A DNA stretch of 64,000 nt. It comes from Ariolimax columbianus (taxonomy: Eukaryota > Mollusca > Gastropoda > Stylommatophora > Arionidae). Below the pieces are notes generated by a model. It was not told the origin of the DNA, searched no databases, and saw nothing but the letters and a program-made list of their open reading frames with translations. The DNA lies in NCBI GenBank assembly GCA_036924085.1, contig JAVGWX010000003.1, positions 132,553,023 to 132,617,022 of the forward strand, read 5' to 3'. The position numbers and the translations under genes were made by a program. Shown in pieces: positions 1 to 13,000 of this stretch. Every line of letters begins with the position of its first letter. Position 1 is the first letter of the stretch.

Positions 1-118
1 CCATTCACAAATCTGGCACCCAGTTGACTTGCCTGGTAGAAAGACATGTTCTTCCCTTGGGTTTGATTATAATAATTTATTAAAATGTTAATTCTGCTGA
101 AAAAACAATCACTGCCTG

Positions 119-590
119 AAAAAGGTCACATATGTTGTTGGTATAAAAAGATCAGATACACCTGTGACATTACAAGGTCACACAGGCATCTGAAATGTAA
201 AGATCACATATGTTTGTGACATGAAAAGGTCACACAAATGTGTAACATAAAAAGGATGCATGCCTGTGACATGAAAAGGTCACACAAGCAAGTGACATAC
301 AAAGGTGACATATGCGTGTAACATAATAAGGTTACATAAGCATGTGACATAATAAGGTTACATAAGCATTTGACATAAAAAGGTCACATAAGCTTGTGAC
401 AAAAAAGGTCACATATGATTATGACATAAAAAGATCACATATGCTTATGATATAAAAATGTCACATATGTCTGTGACATAAAAAGGTCACATATGTCTGT
501 TGCACATAAAGGTCACATACACATGTGACAAAAAATGTCACATATGTCTATAACATACAAAGGTCCCACAAGCCCGTGGCATTCGCTTCT
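119..590. repeat. 26-bp minisatellite, about 18 diverged units
   Basis: About eighteen diverged units follow the pattern AAGGTCACATA...TGTGACATAAA. Most units carry GTCAC and GTGAC as an internal inverted repeat, so single units could form short hairpins. Each better-preserved unit also contains AGGTCA. No coding potential is visible. The array lies left of the last visible ACADSB exon, probably in its last intron or 3' flank. Confidence 0.9.
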
Positions 591-1334
591 GAGTGCCTCA
601 GCTTTTTGATCTGATAACTAAAGCTGCTATCTCAGGTTTCTCACTTCTCTAAACAGTTTTTCAAGAAATTACGTTAAAAAAAGGCCAGGCTGTCAATATG
701 CTCATCTCATGGAGAATCTCAGTTCATTTTGAGATGGAAATAATAGAGTTACTCAGGTTACTAACCCCATGCACAACTCTCTTTAGTCACTGTTTACGAC
801 ATGCACGGAGATGCATTGCGTCTATTCTTTTCTCCCCGGCAAGATGTCCTGAAATCAACATAGTGTATCATGTCACTCAGTGACACATATTTGTTGTAAT
901 GGATAAATGGGTCTCTCTGAAGGACCCTGTTTACTCTACCACTTATGAGTATTTGGGTCATGTGGCTCACATGTACTGGTTTGATGAGAACAATAAGGTT
1001 ATTAGGACACATTGGATGAAAAAAACATTGTCTGTTAAGTCTCAACCAAGGCAATTTCTCCTCCTCTTTCAAAAAGCAAGCCTTCACCAATATTCCCAGG
1101 ATTGTCCAGAACCAGCTCAGGGCCATGCATGATGTCTGATTGTACAGAATATCTGATAAAATCCAGCGATATGTAAACACAAACAACTTATAGTGGTTTT
1201 ACGTTGCTCTGAAAGCAGTCTATTCTTCCAGGTCCTACCACTCATCTCCTGTTCTTATGAATGTTGACCTACAGACTGACAAAGTCCATATTCTGGAGTG
1301 CTGAGCAGAGCACTTGAGTGGTATTTTAAACTGT
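591..1334. other. No recognisable feature
   Basis: Non-repetitive AT-rich sequence. Short open frames occur on both strands, but none resembles a known domain, has flanking splice signals in register, or continues into a neighbouring gene. I see nothing to annotate. Confidence 0.5.
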
Positions 1335-1529
1335 CCATCAATGATCAGTCCATCCATGATCAGTCCATCAATGATCAGTCCATCCATGATCAGTCCATCA
1401 ATGATCAGTCCATCAATGATCAGTCCATCCATGATCAGTCCATCCATGATCAGTCCATCAATGATCAGTCCATCAATGATCAGTCCATCAATGATCAGTC
1501 CATCAATGATCAGTCCATCCATGATCAGT
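1335..1529. repeat. 15-bp minisatellite, 13 units
   Basis: Thirteen perfect-length units of CCATCAATGATCAGT or CCATCCATGATCAGT; the two versions differ at one base and are interspersed. Each unit contains the palindrome TGATCA. Because 15 is a multiple of 3 and the unit lacks stops, several frames stay open on both strands. This gives artefactual repetitive peptides such as INDQS and GLIID. Confidence 0.97.
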
Positions 1530-1599
1530 GAACTAGCCATAACATGCATGCTTAAAGTTGGTATATCCCAACCATATTAGATGAGTTTGAGAAAGCAGT

Positions 1600-3265
1600 C
1601 TATTGTCCTGTAGTAAAGTTCCACGGTAAGATGCTATTCCTGCTGAGGTTTTCAAAGCAAAGGCCCTGTGTTGCTACACAAGCTAACAGACCTCTCTCTC
1701 TTAATTTGGGACAAAGGTCATATGCCGCAGAAACTGAAGTATATCACCATTGTTAACACATACAAGCACAAATGCAATTGTCAATCTTATGATAACCACA
1801 GGGAAATCTCCCTCCTGCCAATCGCTGGAAAAGTCTGGCTCGCACTTGTTCAACAGCTTAATAACTCATCTCGAATAGAAGCTACTCTCAGAGAGTCAGT
1901 ATGGTTTCTGAACTGGACATGGGACGGTTGACATATTTGCAGATTGTCAAATCCAAGATATTTGCAAGGAACAGCATCATACTTTGTACTAGACTTTTGT
2001 TGACCTAACCAAGGCATTTGAGACGTCACGGGCAACTCTGGAAAATCATGTCAAAATTCTTCTGGCGTGAAAAATTAGTCACAGCTATCCATCAGTTTCA
2101 CGATCGTATGATGGCTTGTGTACTGAAGGATGGTGAACTGTGTGCACATTTTCCAGTCCTAATGGAGTCAAACAGGGCTGCGTGCTGGCCCAAATGCTCT
2201 TTAGCGTGGTATTTGTTGCCATTCTTTCTGATGCTATACATGGCTGTGTCACTGACGCACACATCAGATACAGGATGGATGGACAGCTGTTCAATCTGAT
2301 CTGCCAAAGAGCTCTCACAAAAGTGAAAGAAGCAACCATCTGAGATCTCCTCTGTGCTGATGACTATGGCACTTATTCAGGACATGACTTGCAGACCACC
2401 TATGAATGAGTTTTCAGCTACGAGCATTAGTTTTGGTCTCATTGTCAACACAAAGAAAAAGGAAGTAACGTTTCTACCTGCACCTGGCAAGCCATACCAC
2501 AAACCAAATATCACTGTACAGGGTCAACATCTGCAAATAGTTGATAGCTTTACCTATCTTGGTAGTACCCTTACTAGGACAGTGAAAATTGATTCTGAGG
2601 TCCATATTAGGATTGCCAAGGCAAGCACTACTTTAGGAAGACTGATTGGGACCAGCAGAGAATCAGTGTTGCCAACAAGATTAGGGTTTATTGTTCTGTG
2701 GTGCTAACCAATATTCTTTATGCTTGGCAAACATTGACAGTTTAGCAGACATGTCAGGAAATTCAATCATTTCCACGTAGGCTGTCTCCTCAGGCTGCCC
2801 AGGATTGGCTGGCAGGATAGAGTGCCAAACTCTAAAGTCCTCAGCAACGTGACGTACCGTTAGAGAGAACACAGATCAGATTGACTGGACATGTTGTTTG
2901 TATGCAGAGTCAGCTCCTCCCTATGCAGCTGTTGTACGACAAGTTAGCACCTCCCTATGCAGCTGTTGTACGCTGAGTCAGTACCTCCCTATGCAGCTGT
3001 TGAACGCTGAGTCAGCATCCCTATGCAGCTGTTGTATGGTGAGCTCAGTGCAGGCAAGCCCTTGAAAGGTATGAGGGAACAGAAGAAATGATACAAAGAC
3101 TCTTTGAATCTCTGAACAGCTTCCTCATTGAAGTTGTCTCCTGGGAGTTGCTTGCTCTGAACCGTTAAGTTTGACAAACTGCAATCACACACAGTGCTCA
3201 CATCAGCGAGACGAGTCATAGCTGCAGCGTAGAAGAAGCAGGCTGCATCAAAGGACAAAATGTAA
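1600..3265 (+). mobile_element. RTE-like LINE remnant (reverse transcriptase to C-terminus)
   Basis: A broken plus-strand reverse transcriptase. Recognisable pieces in order are an IPAEVFKA-like start, HREISLLPIAGKV, LTKAF (FVDLTKAF-like) near 2015, NGVKQGC at 2160-2180, a decayed ADD motif near 2355, and a well-preserved stretch at 2410-2700 with VNTKKKEVTFLPAPGKPY and FTYLGSTLTRTVKIDSEV. A C-terminal block near 3080-3265 reads RYKDSL and then an AA-KK-AA motif. Frameshifts and stops interrupt every block, so it is a dead 5'-truncated copy. The architecture and the YLGS motif fit RTE-type elements common in molluscs. Clade assignment is inferred. Confidence 0.75.
2907..3040. repeat. 34-bp tandem repeat inside the LINE remnant
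   Basis: Four units of roughly 34 bp, each containing CCTCCCTATGCAGCTGTTG followed by TACGCTGAGTCAG or a close variant. The last unit is slightly shortened. The unit corresponds to the LINE peptide segment LPMQLLYGE. The amplification therefore arose from LINE coding DNA after, or during, its decay. Confidence 0.85.
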
Positions 3266-3991
3266 GATAGCCCAATTTCTGATGCTGTCCACGTTTGCCC
3301 CATACATGGTAGAGTTTTTCAGGCTGTACAGTCATAAGTGGTCACATCTGAATACACATATCTAACGCTGACCGCCAACTTTGCTTGCGATGAGCAACTA
3401 TTATTAGGCCAATGATCTGTGCATTGGGGGGAGGTGGTGAAAAGTTCTGTAACAATAAGAATTAATTTACTTATTAAGATGTCCATTATAAGTGTATTTC
3501 ACAGATTTCGGAGAGCCTGACTAATAGTCAACTGTTCTTTCATTTCTTGACTTAGTTGTCCTACTTTTGCGCTGAGATAATGAGGTCTTCTTATCTTTTT
3601 CTCGTCACCTTCAGATTCTACAGAATTGGCTAGCCATAACCTCTAGTCACTTCTTCCCAGGTTACAGTGCAACTATTCTTTGCTCGCTTTCGAACCTCTG
3701 TAAAACACAGGTGTTTTTCTTACTTCATTATATATAATACTTATTTTAAAAAAAACAACTTTGAAATATTCTAACAAAAATAAAACAGACATTATGACCA
3801 GGACAGAGAGAGAGAGAGAAGTGTGTAGATCAGGCAGCACACCTAGGTACCAAGTGCAATATCATTTCATTCAATTGATTAAATGCTCCATCACGGAAGA
3901 GCTTTAAATCTAGCTAATGGTATAAAAACACAGTTTCTAAATCTAATTAGAAAATGTATACACTTGCAAAATAGATAATTTTGGCACTTAC
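3266..3991. other. Intronic or flanking sequence, no clear feature
   Basis: AT-rich sequence with a short AG microsatellite near 3810. I searched for the missing last ACADSB exon (a minus-strand reading that would continue the split glycine into a TIYEG-like peptide) and did not find it here or further left. Confidence 0.5.
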
Positions 3992-4091
3992 CAATCTTAC
4001 AGTCCCGGTAGTATTTCTCTACTGGATAGTCTTTAGAGAAGCCGACTCCACCCATCCACTCAATGCTCTTAGATGTAGCTAAAGTTGCAAC
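3992..4091 (-). CDS. ACADSB: ACADSB exon 9 of those visible (second signature)
   Basis: A 100-nt exon encoding 33 residues plus the first base of a glycine codon. It begins VATLATSKS and contains the C-terminal acyl-CoA dehydrogenase signature: [11 protein letters not shown], then the conserved K and D spaced as in the family pattern. Acceptor CAG and donor GTAAGT flank it on the minus strand. It joins exon 8 in phase 0. The next exon should start in phase 1 with a TIYEG-like peptide and is outside the window. Confidence 0.96.
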
Positions 4092-7000
4092 CTGATCCAG
4101 AAAAAACAAATAACAAGTATATTATTCCACATTTCTGTAATTTTATATCTAGTTACTGCTGCTAAGGGAGACAATGTAGTGCAGTTGTTAGTGTACTAGC
4201 TTCTCGGCTGAGTGGTCTGGCTTCGGTTCCCAGTTAGTGCAGGATTTCCCCCCGATTGCAAAATAGTTCCCGGGGTCCATCCAGTCTAAAAAATGAGGTT
4301 AGAGAATAATATAGAAAAGTAGGAGCAACCGGCGTGATGTTGACCACATCACCTCTAGTAGGTTGTTTGTCAAGAAAAATATGAGCCTAACACCAGATTC
4401 CCAATATGCCACACTGGCGTGAAATTGGGATCTTTACTTTTTACTTTTGTATATGTATGCACGTACGCACAAATACAAATATGTATCCATACACACAACC
4501 ACAAGTATATGTACCACAACAACAGAGACATTCAATTTTACACAAAAATGCAAACAGACATATATGCACATACAGACCCACACTTTTACACAGATACAGA
4601 AATTAATTTATAATAACATAGTGGGCAGATGTGCCCGTGCAAAGGTTTGAAGTGTAACACTTTAGGCACCCCATAAGGAAAAAATATCAATTCTCGAGCT
4701 CAAACTAGTGTAGATCATCAGAGGAGCAGGAGATGATGCCAGTGACCCTGATATCGACCTTTCCTTGGTGCACAAGACTATTGAAGTGGTTGGCAACTTG
4801 GAGAGCTAAAGTAATTAGTCAGAGTAGATGCAGTAACTGAGCCATACTTGTTTTAAATAATTGTCAACTTATATTAATGGCCATACCCTAACCAATCTTC
4901 ATACCTCTGATGCAAAGTATTTGACCATTGCAGCTTCCTTGACGATTGGCAGGCCAATTTCGTGCTTCCTGGCTGCATTACACATCATGACTCTGCCTAT
5001 GTGAATCTGTGTTGCCACGTGAGCAATCTGGTGTTGCATGCCCTGTAGATATAGTCACCACAAGAAGATTAACTGGGTGATAGTAACTGGACAATGAACC
5101 CAACACCTATCCACAAGTCCCCCATCTGGATCTTGATGCCTAATATTGGGGAGGACAGAATGTACGACGATGAAAACAAACTGCAAAACCACATGAACGC
5201 ACTTGCCTGTGCTAAATACAATATGCAAATTAGCGAGAACAAAACAGAAACTATGATGATTAGTAGAACTCCTCGGCCACTCAAGATAAGTTTAAATGAT
5301 ATTGTTCTTCAATAGGTCCATGAGTTCAAGTATTTGGGCAGTATTTTTTCGGCAGACGGTAGAATCGACAGGGAAATTGAGACAATGTGTCAGAAAGCAT
5401 CTGCAGTGACTTATCAGCTGTCTCCACTGCTTAGACACCCGAGCATTTGTTTGGCAACAGACTGATAACCAGCTGATAAATGTTATTTATGCCAATTCTG
5501 TGCTACCAGTGCCAAACACCGCCTCTGTCAAGAGCGCGCGAGAGCAGAATTTCGACTTGTGAAATGAAGTGTTTGAGGAAAGTCATCGGTGTTACCAGAA
5601 GAGACAGAATGCAAAACGACGACATTCGAAGTATGGTCGGCCCAACGTCTTGTGCCGAATACATTTCCAGGCAGAAAATAAGCTGGTTTGGTCATCTCAT
5701 AAGAATGCACCCTCATCATCTTCCATTGATGACTTACAATGCTGGTAGATCTGGCTACAGGGCAAGGGGGCGACCGCCAGGTAGGTGGATAGATGACATT
5801 AGAGTGATTGTGCAACGACAAGGGCTCACTTTGACCGACGCAACGCACTTGGCGCAGGATAGATGACTCAAGCTCCCCACGACGCTCAACGGCACAAGTG
5901 GAAAGAAAACTAACTAACTAACAGAATAGGCTCACTGTGTCCTACTGTACTTAGAATACTTGGGATCCTAGAATTCAAACAGGCATGTTAATGTCTGTTG
6001 CCAGGTAGTCGAATGCTTCGGTTATATGTAGTAGGTATTTAACAGCTACCTTCCGCTTACTAGGCCTGGGGGAAGATTCAAATAATTTTGGGTAGATTTT
6101 TAACTATAATTTTCGTCTAGGCAGGCGCTGTTAAGCCTATTATTTTCGATTTTTAACTGCCAAGGTATTTTTAACGTGCTCGACACTGAACACGGGAGTC
6201 CGATCTAACTATCCATAGATCAGGGAAATTTTTACCAGAAAATCCATGTGAAAAAATCATGGTCTTTCCCCGTGATTCGAACCCATGACCTCCAGCACTT
6301 GAGACGGACACCTTACCTCGAGACCACTGAGCTCCCTATCCTACTGTCTCCATCATAATAAAAATGTTTTTGCTCCCTGCAGAATACATCCAGCTCTATC
6401 CCCATCTTCCCTATGTACTTTATGTCTGTCTTGAGCTCCCTTCTCTGTTTGTGTTTTGGTTTCCCACTGCTTCTCTTGTTCCAAGCAGAACGGAGACTTG
6501 GTGAGAGTTAATGTATAATATAACCAACACCTGTTTACAAGTTACCTATGTGGATATTAATTCACTTTAATGGGGAGGAAAGAACACGACTACTGTACAA
6601 TACACATCATAAAAGGGTACTAAGGACAACTGGGATTGGGGCTAGCAACCTCATCATGTAAGGCAAAGTGGTACAGAAAACACTACTACAAGCACAAGAG
6701 CATATACATTCTTTGATATGTGCTGTCTACAAAGAGATACCTTGCAGTCATAGGACTTGAAGAGATATCCTGCAGTCATAAGACTTGAAGACATACCCTG
6801 CAGTCACAGAACTTGAAGAGATACCCTGCAGTTATTGGACTTAAAGAGATACCCTGCAGTTATTGGACTTGAAGAGATACCCTGCAGTAATAGGACTTGA
6901 AGAGATATCCTGCAGTAATAGGACTTGGAGAGATACCCTGCAGTTATTGGACTTGAAGAAATACCCTGCAGTAATATGACTTGGAGAGATACCCTGCAGT

Positions 7001-10000
7001 AATAGGACTTGGAGAGATATGCTGCAGTTATTGAACTTGAAGAGATACCCTGCAGTAATAGGACTTGAAGAGATATCCTGCAGTCATAGAACTTGAAGAG
7101 ATACCCTGCAGTCATAAAACTTGAAGAAATACCCTACAGTTATTGGACTTGAAGAGATACCCTGCAGTAATAGGACTTGAAGAGATATCCTGCAGTAATA
7201 GGACTTGGAGAGATACCCTGCAGTTATTGGACTTGAAGAGATACCCTGCAGTAATAGGACCTATAGGTGTCAGAAGTACACAGTATGGTCTTCTAATTTC
7301 TTATAGTTCCAGTGCCAAGCAAGATGGCGATGTGTTTGTTTTTGAGGTGTTATTCAGGAACAATGTAATGCTATAGTTTTACTCCATTAATAAAACTTCA
7401 CCACGGATACACTTTCATCATTGGTCATCTTCTGGAATGATCGAATCAACTACACTTGGTCGAACGACTCCCGAAATTATCTGGGCATGTGGGAATGAGT
7501 TAATGGCGGCCTCCAGGGAGGATGTATTCAATGACAATTGCATGAAGATGTAACGAACATAGCCAACAAATACCTTTTTTTTGTGCTTACGAGGTTTAAA
7601 AGTGTTGGGCTGAAGTATATCACATCCTATTATGTTTATGAAATATGTGTGCATTCTGTTTTCTGAAAGTGCAGCGATGTGCAGTTTTTGAAGGTCAGCA
7701 GTCTTACTTGTTTCGTTAGGGATGCTCACCGTTTGACAGTATTGAATTTCCTTCACCACAACAGAAGATTCAAGCTTGACTGAAATTAATTTGATTATTT
7801 ATGACCATCTGATCACTCACAGTTTAGAAGTAGAGAAATGAATACAGAGCATAAACATGATTGTTCGAGTATACATTGACATTTGATTGTTCAGACAACA
7901 GCCAAGCCAAATCCAACAACACTTTTATATTTAATTAATAATTATGTGTTGATTATAAGTATATATATAGATTTGTCTAAATGATTGAAATACTAATAGT
8001 ATAGCATAATAAGTGTGGCTACGACCAAACGTAAGGCAGAAAAAAAAATTCAAGTTATGAATAACAGAGTGTGCGAGTTGTGTGAAAGTGTTGGTGGTGT
8101 TAGTGTAGGAATAAATGCAATGTTGGAAGATGGTGGAAAAATGATATGTAGGTTGCGCAGAATAGAAGAGAGGCGGACTCGAATTGAATGAGAGATTAGG
8201 ACAAATGAGAAGAGATGGGGTGAGTTAGAAAAGAGGCAGAAGAGAATCAAAAGAAAATTGAGGATATATTTGCTGCATTTGTCTAGTAGAGATGATAAGG
8301 TAGAGAGTTTTGCAGAGAAGTATGCAAGTATAAAGAAGGGTTCAGTGTTGATAGTAGGAGATTCAATGGTTTGGAATGTTGGCAAAGATCTGTCAAAACA
8401 ACATAGTATTTTTGAATAAATTGATAATGGTGGTGCTAAAATTGAGAATATAGAGGGGAAGATAAAGATGATAGGTGACAGAGCGAACAGTCATGTTGTG
8501 GTAGTGGTAGGTACAAACAATCTCAAGAGAGATGGTACAGAATTAATAATGCAAAGATACAAGACTCTGTTGAAGACACTTGAAGAAAAAAAGTATAGGA
8601 AGGTCACAATGATGGGTATTTTAAACAGAGCAGATGGGCCAGACTATCTATGCAGTAAGAAAATAGGTATCAACCTCAGGTTATGGAAAATGTGTACAGA
8701 TATGGATATATATTTTATTGATGTGAAAATGTGTACAGATATGGAAATAGATTTTATTGATGTGAAAATGTGTACAGATATGGATATATATTTTATTGAT
8801 GTGAAAATGTGTACAGATATGGAAATAGATTTTATTGATGTGAAAATAGACAAATGTAAAATGCTGGACAAAAAAAGATGCTTAAAACTGCTTAGATTTC
8901 CATCTAAATGAGATAGAGCAGCTTGTTGTAGCAAAGTATATTTTTAATCATTGTATTAACAATTTAAACTAGTTAGGCCTATGAAGTATGAGACTAAAGA
9001 TAGGCCTAAGGGTGCTATATAGGAGGTAGTCAAAGGGGAGAGTTCGAGTCAGGGAAGTGTGAAATCAGTAGTGTAAAAGTAAATATAAAAGTGATAAAGT
9101 AACAGCCAACATTGAAAAATAGACAAAATAACAAACTAAAATGTTTTTATGTAAATGTGATAAGCATAGTAAATAAAAGAGAAGAATTGGAACTATATGT
9201 AGAAGAAGTAAAACCAGATATTAGGATTAACAGAATCATTGACATATGAGGACATTAAACTTGAAATAGATGGATATACAATGTTAAGAAAAGATAGGGT
9301 AGTTGGAGACAAGGCTAAGGGAGGTGGTGTTTTATTATACTGTAGGAATTCAGTAAATATAACTTAACAAGATGATCTCTCATCTGGCAACAAAAAATGA
9401 AAGTGTATGAGGAGAAATAGATAGTGGGGGTGAAAAAACAGTGGTTGGAGTTTGCTACAGATGTCCTTCAAGTCCAAAAGAGAAAGATGAGGAGCTAATT
9501 AGTAACATAAAAAGGCTAGCACAGGGACATTATTATTAATGGGGGATTTCAATTTTCCTGAAATAAAATGGGATATAGCAGAAGCATTTGCAGAGTATTT
9601 CACTTAACAAAATTAAAAACCATCATTACAACATTTATTCTGATGTTGGTGATGGCAAAAATTGATAATAGGACAGAGAAATAAAGGCTTCTTGGCCCTG
9701 TAGTTGTATCATAGTGTACAAGATAGGTTTATATGTTTATACCCAATAGTAAAAGCACATGCCTTATCTGGATTTTGAACTCGTGTAGCCTTGGTCAAAA
9801 GGCAGATATGATTTCCCCTCAGCTATATGGTTTTTCTTAGGTTACATTCTATTAATCTAGTTTTTGTTAAACAAAAATAGTTCTGAGCGACTGATTTCTT
9901 AGGTTACATTCTATTAATCTAGTTTTTGTTAAACAAAAATAGTTCTGAGCAACTGATTTCTGAGGTAACATTCTATTAGTCTGGTTTTTATTAAACAAAA

Positions 10001-13000
10001 ATAGTTCTGAGCGACTGATTTCTTAGGTAACATTCTATTAGTCAACAAAGTTGACCATCACATAATTCCTGTAATAATTTGCAAATCAAAGGACAAAACT
10101 GTCAAACCATATGGTATAGTGGTTGTGGAGAGAGATGTCATCTATGCTGTGGAAAGAACGAGAGACAGAGAGGGAGATGGGAAGAGAAGAGAAATTGTTA
10201 ATTTCATCTATGTTGTCAGCACACATGTATGTGAAGATGAACTAGTTAAAAATGGCCACATTGCTAAATCATCTTCTTCATTGTTTGGTCATATTGCTAA
10301 ATCATCTTCTTCATTGTTTGGTCATATTGCTAAATCATTTTCATCATCATTTGGTCATATTACTTCTTCTTCTTCATCTTCTGCATTCGCTCTCAATCTC
10401 TCTCCAGCTACCAAGCCCTGAACAAGGCTTTGCAAGTAGCAGGATGCAGTCCGGAGAACAGAATGTGTTGTGTCACTAGTTTACAGCTTGGCTGCGATAT
10501 TTACACCTTTCACTTCGACACATCCGTCTTCGGCAGCGGCCATATTGCTAAATCCTCTTCTTCATCATTTGGTCAAATTATCTAATCCTCTTCTATATTG
10601 TTCTGTCATATTACTAAACTTTCTTCTTCTTTGTCACTTTTATCCATCTTTATCATTTGCTCAAATTGCTAAATACGGTTCCCAGTAGAGACAAAATCAA
10701 ATTGCCTTTTGCAAAAAAAAAAACCTACAAACTATATGTGTAACATGACAGAGGTCAGATATACACACCTGAAAGTCATAAATCCTTCTTCCAAACTGCT
10801 TTCTCTCACGAGTGTATTCAACAGCATTATTGAAACAGCCCTGTGCCAGTCCTAACATCTGAGGAGAAATGGCATTTAGTTGACCACTTCGTTCCATGTC
10901 AAAATAAAAATAGGGCAAATTGCATATTACAATTTTTATGGAACATAAACATAATGAGCACACAAAAATATTTTTAAATAAAAGAAGATATAACGTAATG
11001 CTATAGTAGAAGTGTTAGAGACTTTCTTGTATGAAGTCTATTCCTTTTTTCTTATTGAGTTGATGTGGCCAGTTTTCATCCTCGTTGCCTTGCTTTCTTT
11101 AAGTCAGGTACCAATTTACACCTGGGTAGAGCATGTCACAACCTGGGTGTGAACCCTAGTTCTTTGTCACGAGAGCCAACTGCTCCTACCATTCTAATGT
11201 TTGATAATTTTTTTTAAAAATGTTTTGTCTTTTTTTTCTCTCTCGTATTCATCCAAAAATTATGGCTTTTAGCCTAACAAGGATTGGACGTTGTGTTGGA
11301 GATCATAGCGAGGCTGCGATATCTGTGCCATTTGGCTCAACACATCCAATTTCAGGATGCCATTTTGGGGTTTACCATCCGTCTGTGATCCTTATTCTTT
11401 TAGCCAGACTACTCTAGTGCAGCCTGTTTCTTGGACTGCCACTTGAAGGTGGAATGGGGTCTTGGTTAGCTCCAGTTCAGTGACCCTGATGCAAGCTGCC
11501 AGCTATGAGTTTCTGGAGACAGTCAGCTCATTTCCTGCTTCATCTCCGGTCCCAAAGAATGTATGCTAAAGGGTAAAGTTAGTCTCATGCTCATCAAATG
11601 CTGTAAGAGATGAAGTATTACAGACTTCACTGTAAGAGGTGTCAAATTTGGTGAGGTTGGTTGGTTATTGATTTAGCGGCCATTGAGCTCCTGCCCTTTG
11701 GTCCAATGCCATATAGTGGTATCTGCAAGTGTTTGTAAGCTGTTGTTTAGTTCCACACAAAGTGTCCCGTTTGTCTGGCCTTGGAGGAAGATGCTCTTTC
11801 CTAACATTGGCAAGCGCCAGACATTCAAAAAGATGATGTTGAACAGTTTCATGGGGATGTGTGCATGGCCGGCACTCTGGAGTATATTCTGGTTGGATTC
11901 TGTTCAAGTGACTTTTAAGATGTATGTGTTGAGTGTGAAGTCGGTAAATGGTGCTTTAGTCTCTCCTGTTCAGGACGATGATGTTGTTTTTGGGATTTGT
12001 CGATGGCCATATGCTTGTAGATTTTTCTCCCAGTGTTTCCCATTGCCCATCTATTCAGCCAGGACTCATTGTTCGCAGTCTTCAGTAGTTGTTTGACTGT
12101 CTGTAGGGTTGTTGGTGTGTATTTTGTTCTTGACTTGATCCATTCTTAGCCAGTCTGTATACCTTGTCATTGACAGGCATATTTGAGTGACAAAGGATCC
12201 ATTGCATAACTATTCAGACTTCATGGGATGTGAGAAGTTGGTTGGCATCTAGGGATATTTGGGTAAGCTCAGGCCTACAGTGACCACCAGAGCTTTAAGA
12301 GCAGATAATGGGTTAATAAAGATTACGATGTTTTGATCTTTTGATGGGAAGGCATCAAGTACAGTCCTCAAGTGGTACAGAGCTACTTCCAACACTGTTA
12401 TTTCTGCCTCATAATTTGAACATATCTCCCATCAGGCATCAAACTGCTCATCAGATGTTCTGTCTGGATACTCTATGTAGACTCCATATCCCGTGTTAAT
12501 GGTGGTCTTAAAAGCAGACCCATCAGTATTGACATGTATCCATTCTTCTGGGTAGTCAATCATCCATCAGTATAGACATGTATCCATTCTTCTGAGTAGA
12601 CGTCAATCATTCTCTGTGATGCTCTCATAAAATTTACTGGATCAGCACTTCTTATTATATTATTTGTTAGTCTTGTTAGAATTTCTGAACACATACGTTG
12701 TGGTACATTTCTTGCTACTCTCTATGTTTTTTGTCTTTTGTCTGGGACATGATATCTGTCTTTAATCTCACTGATGTGGTAGTGGACTGACTTTTGTTTT
12801 ATTCTCTGTCTTTGTTGCCATTTTTCTACCAGACTATTGAGGTGGTCTTTGGTGATACTTTTACTCTTCTCATAAACTTCCACACCAACCACATCTCTTT
12901 GCATCTCAAGGGGTTCCACATTCATATGAATTTCACATGCAGCACCTCACCACTTCACTAATAAGGCGCAGGGCATTGTTCTGCACTTTGTCCAGGGACT

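Noticed and set aside
1235..1580. Repetitive proteins on both strands
   Set aside because: Artefacts of a stop-free 15-bp unit.
5069..5284. Minus-strand hydrophobic ORF near ACADSB exon 8
   Set aside because: Antisense of the RTE remnant at 5075-5928.
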